A program made the translations under genes and the position numbers. This document shows, in pieces, positions 1-8,961 of a DNA stretch of 36,977 bases (the stretch's first letter is position 1; each line of letters opens with the position of its first letter). Source of the stretch: Rhodospirillales bacterium (GTDB taxonomy: Bacteria > Pseudomonadota > Alphaproteobacteria > Rhodospirillales > Casp-alpha2); NCBI GenBank assembly GCA_017857825.1, contig JAFMCK010000004.1, forward strand, positions 1-36,977, written 5' to 3'. A model generated the notes under the pieces. It did no database searches. It worked only from the letters and a program-made list of their open reading frames with translations, and had not been told where the DNA came from.

Positions 1-282
1 CCAGTGTTATTGGATGGTTACGTCTGTGGCGCGGCGGCGGCGGCGTTGGCGCACGCGGCGCCGGGCGCGCTTGATCACACCGTCGCTGCCCACGTATCCG
101 CGGAACCCGGCCATCAGCGGCTGCTGGATGCGCTCGGTCTAAAGCCGTTGTTGGATTTGAATATGCGCTTGGGCGAAGCGTCCGGCGCGGCGTTGGCGAT
201 AAATATCGTGCGTGCCGCAGCGGCGTGTCATGCGGGTATGGCGACGTTTGCCGATGCCGGCATCAGCGGTAAAGACGCCTGA
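1..282 (+). CDS. cobT: Nicotinate-nucleotide--dimethylbenzimidazole phosphoribosyltransferase, C-terminal part (5' truncated by the window edge)
   Basis: Reading frame open from base 1; protein ...[15 protein letters not shown]...[36 protein letters not shown]... matches the CobT C-terminal motif (SAEPGH...LL..L.MRLGEGSGAALA). Confidence 0.93.
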   Translation, partial: PVLLDGYVCGAAAAALAHAAPGALDHTVAAHVSAEPGHQRLLDALGLKPLLDLNMRLGEASGAALAINIVRAAAACHAGMATFADAGISGKDA

Positions 283-292
283 TCGACGTGCC

Positions 293-1576
293 TCAATCCG
301 TTTCCGGCTCGGAGCTCCGTTCAATACGACGTTTCAGGCGCAAAAGCTCGCGACGGCGATTGTCTTCAGCAATCAGGTTTTCCACGAAGCGCCCTTGGAA
401 TTGATTGATGCCCACCGAGCGCCCGAAGTCGATGGCTTCGCGGTTGTCGCAGCGACATAATATCCACTTCTCCGGCCCATCGCGTTCAAGCATGCCGCTC
501 AACTGGTTGTGCACTTCTTCGCCACCATCGACCAGATTCGGATGCCAGACCAATTTCACCATGTCGGTGCCCAGACGCTCGCGGTCGATGACCGGCAAGG
601 TTTCAAGGGTGAGGCCGTCCAGCAACAAACGATAGCCTTTGGTCTGCACAAACTCGCGTGCGAACAAATACGACGATAGGTCCGAGAAGATATCTTCTTT
701 CTGCAATTCGATGACGATGGCGCCGCGTCGCGCTGCCGAAAGGTTGTCGTCGAACACTTGAAACTGGTTGGACAAAAGGGTTTTGACGTTGATGTTGAAG
801 CTGATGTCGCCGGAGATCGACACCGCGTCGGTTTTCATCAGCATCGATAAAACGCGCCGATCCAAAGTCTCGGTCAAATGCTGGAATAGCCAGCGGTTCG
901 ACACCAGGTTGACGCCTGGCAAAATTGTTTCGCGCAAATCTTGAATTGAAATAAACAGTTCGCTGAACCGTTGCTCAGGCACCATTTTTTCATCCACCAT
1001 GCAGATGAATTGACGGCGGACCAAGTTTGAAAGGTCGGCGCGTGACAAGGCGTCTTCGACTTTGGCCAACACGCTGGGGGTCAGCGGCTCGCCCTTTTTT
1101 TGTTTTTCCTTCAGCCGTTGGCGCGCGTCCATGCGACTGCGTGTTTCGGTCTGGCGCTTTTCCTCGGCCTCGGCCAGGCCTTGCGCCAGTTGGACGATTT
1201 CGTCGTACTGCGTCGCAGCGTCATACCAACTGGCGAAAACGCGCCCATCCGTGCCTTCATCTTCTACCAAGGGGTCATCGCCGAATAGGAAACGAATCTT
1301 TTGAACTGTGGTTTCCACCTGCGGCTTTATGGAATTTTTAAAGATAAAGAACAGATCTGAATTCTTCAGCGTGATCAGCTGGCCGCTCATGTCTTTGACC
1401 ATTTGCTCAAAGTGTCCACTGGCCGTCCGGATATGCTGCTCACGCCGATTAAATGGGCGCAGTTGAGACAGGTGCACTTGCACCACGCCGCGTCCGTCCT
1501 TGTGCTTCTCGAGCCGATGAATGTAGTCGACGAGCAGCTTTTCCTGCGACGGCATTTTATCCGGTGGCGTTGTCAT
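293..1576 (-). CDS. Degenerate EAL-domain-like protein (paralogue of the next gene)
   Basis: Long ORF (293..1654); probable start is the ATG at 1576 (MTTPPDKMPSQEK...), which aligns with the N-terminus of the neighbouring paralogue. C-terminal half has an EAL-like layout (ISFNINV, IVIELQKED, YRLLLDGLT, VKLVW, GINQFQGRFVENL). Confidence 0.75.
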   Translation of the reverse strand: MTTPPDKMPSQEKLLVDYIHRLEKHKDGRGVVQVHLSQLRPFNRREQHIRTASGHFEQMVKDMSGQLITLKNSDLFFIFKNSIKPQVETTVQKIRFLFGDDPLVEDEGTDGRVFASWYDAATQYDEIVQLAQGLAEAEEKRQTETRSRMDARQRLKEKQKKGEPLTPSVLAKVEDALSRADLSNLVRRQFICMVDEKMVPEQRFSELFISIQDLRETILPGVNLVSNRWLFQHLTETLDRRVLSMLMKTDAVSISGDISFNINVKTLLSNQFQVFDDNLSAARRGAIVIELQKEDIFSDLSSYLFAREFVQTKGYRLLLDGLTLETLPVIDRERLGTDMVKLVWHPNLVDGGEEVHNQLSGMLERDGPEKWILCRCDNREAIDFGRSVGINQFQGRFVENLIAEDNRRRELLRLKRRIERSSEPETD

Positions 1577-1598
1577 ATGCGTTACTGCCTCCGCCGTC

Positions 1599-2876
1599 TC
1601 ATGCCGAGCCTGCCTTTGCTGCAGGTGCCTTCGGCTTTGCCTTCGGTTTGACATTGGACTTCATCATGGCTTGAACGAGCTTATCGATGAAATATCCCTG
1701 AAAGCGAGATACCCCGAGCCCCAGCCCGAATTTGACGGCTTTTTCACTGTCGACTCTGGCTAACACAATGCTGTCTTTGCCGGCTTGGCGCACCGTCTCT
1801 TTGAACATTTTTATGCGCCCGGCATCGTCAGCATCGTCTTCAAACGCCTTATCCCATGCGATTTTGATGAAATCTGGCTTCAGTGTCGAAGGATCAAAGA
1901 ACTGTATTGCTAAGGGGTTTGCGCCATCCACAATAACGCGATAGCCTCGGTCTTGTAGCATGTCGCGGGCATAGCCATAGGTGTTCATGTCGGCAAATAT
2001 ATCGATAACTTGGAACTCAATCAGCATCTTTGAGGCATGCTCGCCGACCACGCGATTGAAGTTGACAAAATCTCTGGAGAGCACAGTGCCGATATTCAAG
2101 TTCAGACTGATCGGGTCTTTCAACTCGGCAAAGTTCTTACGCCCGATTACGGCGAGTACGCGTTTGTCCAGTGTTTCCGTCAGATATTGAAATAGCCACG
2201 GGCTGGTAAACAGATTAACAGCCGGTGCGACGCGCTCTTTAAGTTCGCCCATCGCAACAAAATGTTCGCGAAATACCAATTCGCCCGCTTTGCCGGGCGA
2301 AATGCGGATGCAGGTCTGCTGGCGGATTAGGTCGGCAATGCGCGTCGACTGGAGCGTTTGATTGATGGCGGCAAGGTTCCGCGCGGTCAACGGATCACCG
2401 GCGTTCTGGCCTTCTTGTTCTGCACGGGTGCGCTTCATCTCATCGATGATTGCTTCGGCTTTAACGACCAGTTCTGAACTGACGGAGAAGAACGCTGCAA
2501 AATCTTCTTTTGAGGCGAGATCGTACCAAGTCGACAGTCGATCTTCGTATTCGTCTTGATCGCTTGCGAGCGGGTCCTCGCTAAATAGCGTGCGGACCTT
2601 CTCAATATACGGATCAATTTCTTCGACCATGACTTCGCGACAGACCAGCACGAGGTCTTGGTTCATCATCGGATAAAGTATCGCATCGGTGCTGTTGATT
2701 AAGTTATCGAAAGCGCGTGTGGCAATATTGATAAAGTGCGGTTGTCGGTTATTCGGCCTGAGTTGCGACAGATGTATATGCACGGCAAAGCAGCCTGTCG
2801 GATTTTCTTCAATCCGAGTAAGCTTTTCCAGGAGGGCAGCCTCCTGTGTCATGGATTTATCGAGTGGTTCGACCAT
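1599..2876 (-). CDS. Degenerate EAL-domain-like protein
   Basis: 425 aa ORF; shares HLSQLRP, PWLFQYLTETLDKRVL, SLNLNIGTVLS, FQVIDIFAD, RVIVDGANP, IKIAWD and GVSRFQGYFIDKL with the downstream ORF and with the general EAL layout. Confidence 0.77.
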   Translation of the reverse strand: MVEPLDKSMTQEAALLEKLTRIEENPTGCFAVHIHLSQLRPNNRQPHFINIATRAFDNLINSTDAILYPMMNQDLVLVCREVMVEEIDPYIEKVRTLFSEDPLASDQDEYEDRLSTWYDLASKEDFAAFFSVSSELVVKAEAIIDEMKRTRAEQEGQNAGDPLTARNLAAINQTLQSTRIADLIRQQTCIRISPGKAGELVFREHFVAMGELKERVAPAVNLFTSPWLFQYLTETLDKRVLAVIGRKNFAELKDPISLNLNIGTVLSRDFVNFNRVVGEHASKMLIEFQVIDIFADMNTYGYARDMLQDRGYRVIVDGANPLAIQFFDPSTLKPDFIKIAWDKAFEDDADDAGRIKMFKETVRQAGKDSIVLARVDSEKAVKFGLGLGVSRFQGYFIDKLVQAMMKSNVKPKAKPKAPAAKAGSA

Positions 2877-3125
2877 CGTTAACTTGTAGTGCGACGTGTT
2901 TCACAAACCGTTAACGTTAACATGGGTATGGACCCGTAATTAATCGCCTAACTATTGTGTCAGCGCATGGGATAGCATACCAGAAATTACCGAATACATG
3001 ATCTTTTGATCGAAATATATGCGTATTTCTACGAGTTAAGTGTTTGGAATAATAGCCTTTCGCCTTGGCCGCACCGGTCGCTGGTGTTAGTTTCCGTTTA
3101 CATCAACGGTGGGGTACTCAACGAC

Positions 3126-4079
3126 ATGAGCGTAAACGCACTTTTAGCAAAAAAAGTCCTGGTGACTGGTGGGGCAGGTTTTATCGGGTCTCACCTGTGC
3201 GAACGCTTGGTGGCGCGCGGGAACGATGTCATTTGTATCGATAATTTTTTTACCGGCAACAAAGCGAATATCTCGCATTTATTGGATGCGCCAAACTTTG
3301 AGCTTATCCGTCACGACGTAACGTTCCCACTTTACGTCGAGGTTGATGAAATCTTCAATTTGGCATGTCCGGCATCGCCTGTGCACTATCAGCATGACCC
3401 GGTACAAACGACTAAAACCAGTGTCCATGGTGCGATCAACGTGCTGGGCTTGGCGAAGCGGACTGGGGCGAAAATTTTACAAGCTTCGACCAGCGAAGTT
3501 TACGGTGACCCCGAAGTGCACCCTCAGCCAGAAAGTTATAAAGGCAACGTCAATCCGATTGGTCCGCGCGCATGCTACGACGAAGGCAAGCGCTGCGCTG
3601 AGACTCTCTTTTTCGACTATCACCGCCAACATGACTTAAACATTCGTGTGTGCCGTATTTTCAATACGTATGGTCCACGGATGCACCCGAACGATGGACG
3701 CGTGGTGTCCAACTTCATCATTCAAGCATTGCGGGGCGACCCCGTAACCCTGTTCGGTGATGGCGCGCAGACCCGTTCGTTCTGTTTTGTAGATGACTTG
3801 GTCGACGGTATGATGCGTTTGATGGATGCCGACGACGAGGTCACCGGGCCGATGAATCTCGGCAATCCGGGAGAATTCACGATTCGCCAATTGGCTGAGA
3901 TTGTCATTGAGCTGACCGAATCGAAATCCGAAATCATATTAAAGCCGCTGCCTGAAGACGACCCGATGCAGCGATGCCCGGATATCACGTTTGCGAAGTC
4001 GACCTTGGATTGGGAGCCGACGATCCAATTGCGCGAAGGTCTTGGACGGACGATCAAATATTTCCAAGACGTGATTTAA
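3126..4079 (+). CDS. UDP-glucuronate decarboxylase / UDP-glucuronic acid decarboxylase family (extended SDR)
   Basis: [28 protein letters not shown]...IDNFFTG...[27 protein letters not shown]...[14 protein letters not shown]... is diagnostic of UXS. The ORF track begins at 3006; the internal ATG at 3126 is the better start. Confidence 0.93.
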   Translation: MSVNALLAKKVLVTGGAGFIGSHLCERLVARGNDVICIDNFFTGNKANISHLLDAPNFELIRHDVTFPLYVEVDEIFNLACPASPVHYQHDPVQTTKTSVHGAINVLGLAKRTGAKILQASTSEVYGDPEVHPQPESYKGNVNPIGPRACYDEGKRCAETLFFDYHRQHDLNIRVCRIFNTYGPRMHPNDGRVVSNFIIQALRGDPVTLFGDGAQTRSFCFVDDLVDGMMRLMDADDEVTGPMNLGNPGEFTIRQLAEIVIELTESKSEIILKPLPEDDPMQRCPDITFAKSTLDWEPTIQLREGLGRTIKYFQDVI

Positions 4080-4108
4080 ACTTAAACAAACTTGGTAAAT
4101 CAGACTCC

Positions 4109-6268
4109 ATGAAGCAGGTCATTCAATCACGTCGGACCGGCAAGCTGGCACTTAAAGATGTGCCAGCACCAGGTGTGCGCGCTGGGCATCTCTTGGTCCG
4201 CACGAAAGCCTCGTTGATTTCGGCAGGCACCGAACGGATGGTCGTCGACTTCGCCAAAAAAAGCTTGGCCTCGAAAGCAAAGGCACGCCCGGATCTGGTT
4301 AAGAAGGTCCTTGAAAAAGCAAAAAAAGAAGGCCTTTGGAATACATGGAAAGCGGTCATGGCACGCTTGGATGAACCGTTGCCGTTGGGCTATTCGGCTG
4401 CCGGTGAGGTGGTCGCAGTTGGTGCCGGTCTTGAAGGCGAGTTTCGCGTCGGCGACCGGGTTGCGATGGCCGGTGCCGGGATCGCCAATCATGCAGAATT
4501 AAATGCCGTGCCGCGCAATCTGGTAGCGCGCATTCCAGATACCGTGACCGACGAAGAGGCATGCTACGGCACGGTTGGCGCCATCGCCATGCACGCGGTT
4601 CGCAATATGCAGGTCGGGCTTGGTGACGTTGTTGCCGTGATCGGGTGTGGCCTAGTCGGGCAGATGGCGATGCGGTTCTTAGCGTTGGCCGGTGCGCGGG
4701 TCGTCGCGTTGGATTATGCCGAAGACCGCTTGCAACTCGCCCAAGGTTTGGGGGTTGAGTTGGCGCTCAAGCCGGATGCCGACGCTGCCAGGGCTGTGAT
4801 GGACTTGAGCGATGGGCGCGGCGCGGATGCGGTGTTGAATGCAGCCGCGACCAGTTCCAGCGAGCCGCTTTCCTTGGCCGCCGATTTGGCCCGCGACCGT
4901 GCACGGATCGTCATGGTCGGCCTGACCGGGACTGAATTTCCGTATCAGACATTTATGCAAAAAGAACTCAATCTAACGGTTTCAAGGTCCTATGGCCCCG
5001 GCCGGTACGATCCTGATTTCGAAGGTCGCGGGGTCAAGTATCCCGAAGGTTGGGTGCGTTGGACTGAAACCGAAAATTTGGCAGAAGTATTACGCTTGAT
5101 GGTGCCGACGCGCGCGTCCCGGTTGGACGTCGGTCTTTTGACGACGCATACGTTTCCGATTGAAACCGCTGAAAAAGCGTATGATCTGGTCACTGGCGGG
5201 ACCGAGCGCTGCCTTGGCGTTGTTTTAAGTTACAGCGGTATATCCGATCAGGCCGACCGCACAATGACCATCAATGCGGTCGCGCGGGCATCGTCGTCGG
5301 GCGCAGGGTCTTGCGTGATTGGCATGATCGGCGGCGGTAACTTTGCCCGCGCGGTTTTGCTGCCGGCGTTAAAATCCGATGGTGCGGTTCGGCTCAAGAC
5401 TCTGGCCACAGCGCGGGGCGTGAATGCGGAGCATGGTGCCGACACATTTGGCTTCGAAGTTGCCAGCAGCGATCCAGATAGTGTCTTCACCGATGCCGAT
5501 ATCAATGCCGTCGTCATCGCCACCCGCCATGACAGTCATGCCGCGTTGACCGCTGCGGGACTCCGCGCGGGAAAGTCGGTTTTTGTCGAAAAACCATTGG
5601 CACTCGATTTGGATCAATTGAACGATGTGATCGCTGCGCTGAACGAAAGCACGGGCTTTGTACAGGTCGGCTTTAACCGACGTTTCGCACCACAGGTCGC
5701 GGAAATGACCGCCCACTTTGTTAAAACCAAAGGTCCCCGCGTGGTCACCCTTCGCGTCAACGGGGGTGCCATTGATGGCGCCCATTGGACGCAATCTGCG
5801 AGCGAGGGCGGTGGGCGCGTGTTGGGTGAAATGTGTCATTTCATTGATTTGGCCCGCCATTTGGTCGGCCAGCGGATCGAAAGCGTTGATGCACAGGCGG
5901 CGACGGTCGCCGGTGGCAGTGGGGATGACGTCGCCGCGCACATCCGGTTCGTAGATGGTAGCCTCGCCAGCATTGTCTATACCGCGCTTGGCGATACCGC
6001 GCTGGCAAAAGAACGGATTGAAATGTTCGCAGGCGGGCGCGCGGCGGTACTTGATGATTTTCGCACATTGACGTTGGTCGCTGACGGAAAATCGTCTGAA
6101 CGATCCGCGACGCAAAACAAAGGTCATGCAGCGCAATTGGCCGCTTTCGTCGCCGCTGTACGTGACGGTACCGTTGCCCCTATTGATGAAGCCGAATTGA
6201 TCGAGACGTCGACGGCAACGATTGCCGTGGTCGAAAGTCTCAGGACCGGCACCCGGATCTCGGTGTAG
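4109..6268 (+). CDS. Bi-domain oxidoreductase: zinc-type alcohol dehydrogenase-like N-terminus fused to Gfo/Idh/MocA-like C-terminus
   Basis: N-terminal part MKQVIQSRRTGKLALKDVPAPGVRAGHLLVRTKASLISAGTER...GDVVAVIGCGLVGQMAMRF; second Rossmann start SCVIGMIGGGNFARAVLLPAL...FVEKPLALD...VGFNRRFAP typical of Gfo/Idh/MocA. Confidence 0.9.
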   Translation: MKQVIQSRRTGKLALKDVPAPGVRAGHLLVRTKASLISAGTERMVVDFAKKSLASKAKARPDLVKKVLEKAKKEGLWNTWKAVMARLDEPLPLGYSAAGEVVAVGAGLEGEFRVGDRVAMAGAGIANHAELNAVPRNLVARIPDTVTDEEACYGTVGAIAMHAVRNMQVGLGDVVAVIGCGLVGQMAMRFLALAGARVVALDYAEDRLQLAQGLGVELALKPDADAARAVMDLSDGRGADAVLNAAATSSSEPLSLAADLARDRARIVMVGLTGTEFPYQTFMQKELNLTVSRSYGPGRYDPDFEGRGVKYPEGWVRWTETENLAEVLRLMVPTRASRLDVGLLTTHTFPIETAEKAYDLVTGGTERCLGVVLSYSGISDQADRTMTINAVARASSSGAGSCVIGMIGGGNFARAVLLPALKSDGAVRLKTLATARGVNAEHGADTFGFEVASSDPDSVFTDADINAVVIATRHDSHAALTAAGLRAGKSVFVEKPLALDLDQLNDVIAALNESTGFVQVGFNRRFAPQVAEMTAHFVKTKGPRVVTLRVNGGAIDGAHWTQSASEGGGRVLGEMCHFIDLARHLVGQRIESVDAQAATVAGGSGDDVAAHIRFVDGSLASIVYTALGDTALAKERIEMFAGGRAAVLDDFRTLTLVADGKSSERSATQNKGHAAQLAAFVAAVRDGTVAPIDEAELIETSTATIAVVESLRTGTRISV

Positions 6269-6277
6269 GATAACTTG

Positions 6278-6856
6278 ATGGATATTGATGCCTTTTTCGC
6301 GAGCGAATTTGACGAGCATGAAGATGTCGTCGCAAAAACCCGTTTGGCGTGCGGCCCGTCGTTTGCGCAGTTGTTGGAACGCGCTGCGGAATGTTTGCGC
6401 CACGGCGGTAAACTGATGTTCTTCGGCAATGGAGGCAGTGCCGCCGATTGCCAGCATCTGGCGACGGAACTCACGATCCGCTACAAGACCGACCGCGCAC
6501 CTTTGGCAGCGATTGCGTTGACCACGGATACCTCGGCGCTGACCGCTGGTGGTAATGACCTCGGCTTCGAGAATATTTTTGCGCGTCAGATCGAAGCTTT
6601 GGGCAAGCCTGGCGATATGGCCATCGGCATTTCAACTTCGGGAAATTCTGAAAACGTTTTGCGTGCTTTGCACGTTGCGAAAAGTATGGACATCACGCCG
6701 GCGGCGCTTGGTGGCAAAGACGGCGGAAAGTTGGTCGGCATTGCCAGCCCGTTGGTGATCGTGCCGAGCGAAACCACGGCGCGTATTCAGGAAATGCATA
6801 TTATGCTTGGTCAGATGCTGTGCGGCGCATTGGAAATCGAGTTGGGATTGGTATGA
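6278..6856 (+). CDS. gmhA: Sedoheptulose-7-phosphate isomerase (SIS domain)
   Basis: GGKLMFFGNGGSAADCQHLATELTIRYKTDRAPLAAIALTTDTSALTAGGNDLGFE...GISTSGNSENVLRAL. Start ATG 6278 (a TTG at 6275 is in frame). Stop overlaps the next start as ATGA. Confidence 0.95.
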   Translation: MDIDAFFASEFDEHEDVVAKTRLACGPSFAQLLERAAECLRHGGKLMFFGNGGSAADCQHLATELTIRYKTDRAPLAAIALTTDTSALTAGGNDLGFENIFARQIEALGKPGDMAIGISTSGNSENVLRALHVAKSMDITPAALGGKDGGKLVGIASPLVIVPSETTARIQEMHIMLGQMLCGALEIELGLV

Positions 6857-8331
6857 CGGATCGCTCCAACCTTATTCCATGGTTTGAAAAGCTTGAGGGT
6901 GCGCACATCCTCGTTGTTGGTGATGCGATGTTAGATCGTTTCGTCAGTGGCGATGTTGAACGAATTTCACCGGAAGCACCGATCCCGATCCTGCGGGTAC
7001 GTCATGAGAGCGCAATGCCGGGTGGGGCAGGGAACGTGGTGCGGAACTTGGCCGCACTTGGTGCGTCGGCGACGTTTATCGGGGTTGCGGGAACGGATGC
7101 GGCTGCCGATGAATTGCAATCCGCGTTGGCGGCGCATGCTGGTGTGTCGGTTGATTTGATCGCTGATACGACACGACCGACGACGATTAAGGTGCGCTAC
7201 CTTGCCGGCAGTCAGCAAATGCTGCGGACCGATTGGGAAGCGAGCGAACCGTTTTCAGAACAGATTGGCGATGCGGTTCTAAGCGCGGCACTGGCGGCGA
7301 TCCCGAACTGCAACGCGGTGGTTTTGTCGGACTATGACAAGGGTGTGCTTGCCGATGGACGCGCCGCGAAAATTATTGCCGCTGCCAATAAAGCGGGCAA
7401 GCCGGTGATCGTCGATCCCAAGGGCGATGATTTCGGGCGTTACCCGGGGGCGGAATTGATTACGCCCAACCGCAAAGAGTTGGAACACGCGGCAAACACG
7501 ACGGCTGGCGATGATGCTGCGATCACGGCAGCGGCGCTTTCGTTGATTTCAAAGCATTCACTCGGCGGTATGTTGGTGACAAGAAGCGCCGATGGTATGA
7601 CTTTGATTGATGCTGATGGCAGCGCCCAGCATCTGGCCGCCGAAAGCCGCGAGGTGTTTGATGTTTCTGGCGCAGGCGACACGGTTGTTGCTGCGGTTGC
7701 GGCGATGATTGGTGCGGGCGCCATGGTCGCCGATGCTGCCCGCGTCGCCAACACTGCGGCCGGTATCGTCGTCGCGAAGGTCGGCACGGCGGTCGCGTAC
7801 GCCTCTGAGGTTATTGCAGCTTTGCATCACCAAGATATCTCGGATGCCGAAGCTAAAGTGCTCACCGCAACTGAAGCCGTGGACCGCATCGCGCGGTGGC
7901 ATCGACAGGGGCATAAGGTCGGCTTTACCAATGGATGTTTTGATTTATTACACCCGGGCCACGTCGCGCTGTTGGCGCAGGCGCGGGCTGCGTGTGACCG
8001 GTTGGTTGTCGGGCTGAACGCGGACGTATCGGTCAAGCGCCTCAAAGGTGACGAACGACCGGTGCAAAACGAAGCCGCGCGCAGCGCCGTGTTGGCCTCG
8101 TTGGGCTCGGTCGACCTAGTGGTGATTTTTTCTGAAGACACGCCTTATGAGTTGATCGGTGAATTACACCCGGATGTTTTAGTCAAAGGGGCCGATTACA
8201 CCATCGACGAAGTCGTCGGTGCGGATCTGGTGCAGGGGTGGGGCGGGCAGGTCGTGTTGGCCGAGTTAAAACCCGGACATTCGACGACCGATACCATCCG
8301 CCGGATGAATACCCCCCCTAGAGAAACATAA
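6853..8331 (+). CDS. hldE: Bifunctional heptose-7-phosphate kinase / heptose-1-phosphate adenylyltransferase
   Basis: RfaE-type PfkB kinase domain (VVGDAMLDRFVSGDVERISPEAPIPILRV...DVSGAGDTVVA) plus cytidylyltransferase-fold domain (GFTNGCFDLLHPGHVALLAQAR). ATG at 6853 overlaps the gmhA stop. Confidence 0.96.
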   Translation: MTDRSNLIPWFEKLEGAHILVVGDAMLDRFVSGDVERISPEAPIPILRVRHESAMPGGAGNVVRNLAALGASATFIGVAGTDAAADELQSALAAHAGVSVDLIADTTRPTTIKVRYLAGSQQMLRTDWEASEPFSEQIGDAVLSAALAAIPNCNAVVLSDYDKGVLADGRAAKIIAAANKAGKPVIVDPKGDDFGRYPGAELITPNRKELEHAANTTAGDDAAITAAALSLISKHSLGGMLVTRSADGMTLIDADGSAQHLAAESREVFDVSGAGDTVVAAVAAMIGAGAMVADAARVANTAAGIVVAKVGTAVAYASEVIAALHHQDISDAEAKVLTATEAVDRIARWHRQGHKVGFTNGCFDLLHPGHVALLAQARAACDRLVVGLNADVSVKRLKGDERPVQNEAARSAVLASLGSVDLVVIFSEDTPYELIGELHPDVLVKGADYTIDEVVGADLVQGWGGQVVLAELKPGHSTTDTIRRMNTPPRET

Positions 8332-8340
8332 GGCTATTTG

Positions 8341-8961
8341 ATGTCGACGCCGTTGCCGCTCATTGACGTTGCCGTGTATGGAGTCATGTGGGCGGCTTTC
8401 GGGTTGGCGCATTCTTTGTTGGCGAGCGAGACCATCAAAGCATGCCTACATCGCTGGCTCGGTGCAGGGTATCGGCTGGCGTATAACGGTTTTGCCATTG
8501 TCACGCTGGTTGTCGTGTTCTGGGGCGGTCACGTAGTATTGGGTGATTTGCCTGCATATGACCTGTCCGGCACATATAAAGTTGTGCTGGGTGTGCTCGA
8601 AATTTCCGGTTGGTTTTTGATGTTTTGGGCGCTCGGTGGGTACGACCTTGGGCGGTTGGCTGGAACCGCGCAGGTACGTGCCGCTGAAGGCGGACGTCCG
8701 TTGGATGAAGACGAGCCGTTGCGCGTGGACGGTTTACATCGATATGTGCGCCATCCGCTTTATAGCGCTGTATTTCTTGTTTTATGGGGTGCCGTTTGGT
8801 CGCCGCTTGGTTTGATGACCGCATTTTTCGGCAGCATATACTTAGTCATCGGTACGTGGCTTGAAGAGCGCCGATTGATCGCACGTTATGGTGATGACTA
8901 TGCTGCATACCGGGCGCGGGTGCCGGCGTTCATACCGTGGCGCGGTCGGGCTCGACTCTAG
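8341..8961 (+). CDS. Isoprenylcysteine carboxyl methyltransferase / NnrU-like membrane methyltransferase family protein
   Basis: Several hydrophobic segments and C-terminal LHRYVRHPLYSAVFLVLWG...LEERRLIARYGDDYAAYRARVPAFIPW motif. Confidence 0.75.
   Translation: MSTPLPLIDVAVYGVMWAAFGLAHSLLASETIKACLHRWLGAGYRLAYNGFAIVTLVVVFWGGHVVLGDLPAYDLSGTYKVVLGVLEISGWFLMFWALGGYDLGRLAGTAQVRAAEGGRPLDEDEPLRVDGLHRYVRHPLYSAVFLVLWGAVWSPLGLMTAFFGSIYLVIGTWLEERRLIARYGDDYAAYRARVPAFIPWRGRARL

Noticed and set aside
5369-6457. 362-aa minus-strand ORF
   Set aside because: Antisense to the clearly coding bi-domain oxidoreductase and gmhA; no recognisable motif.
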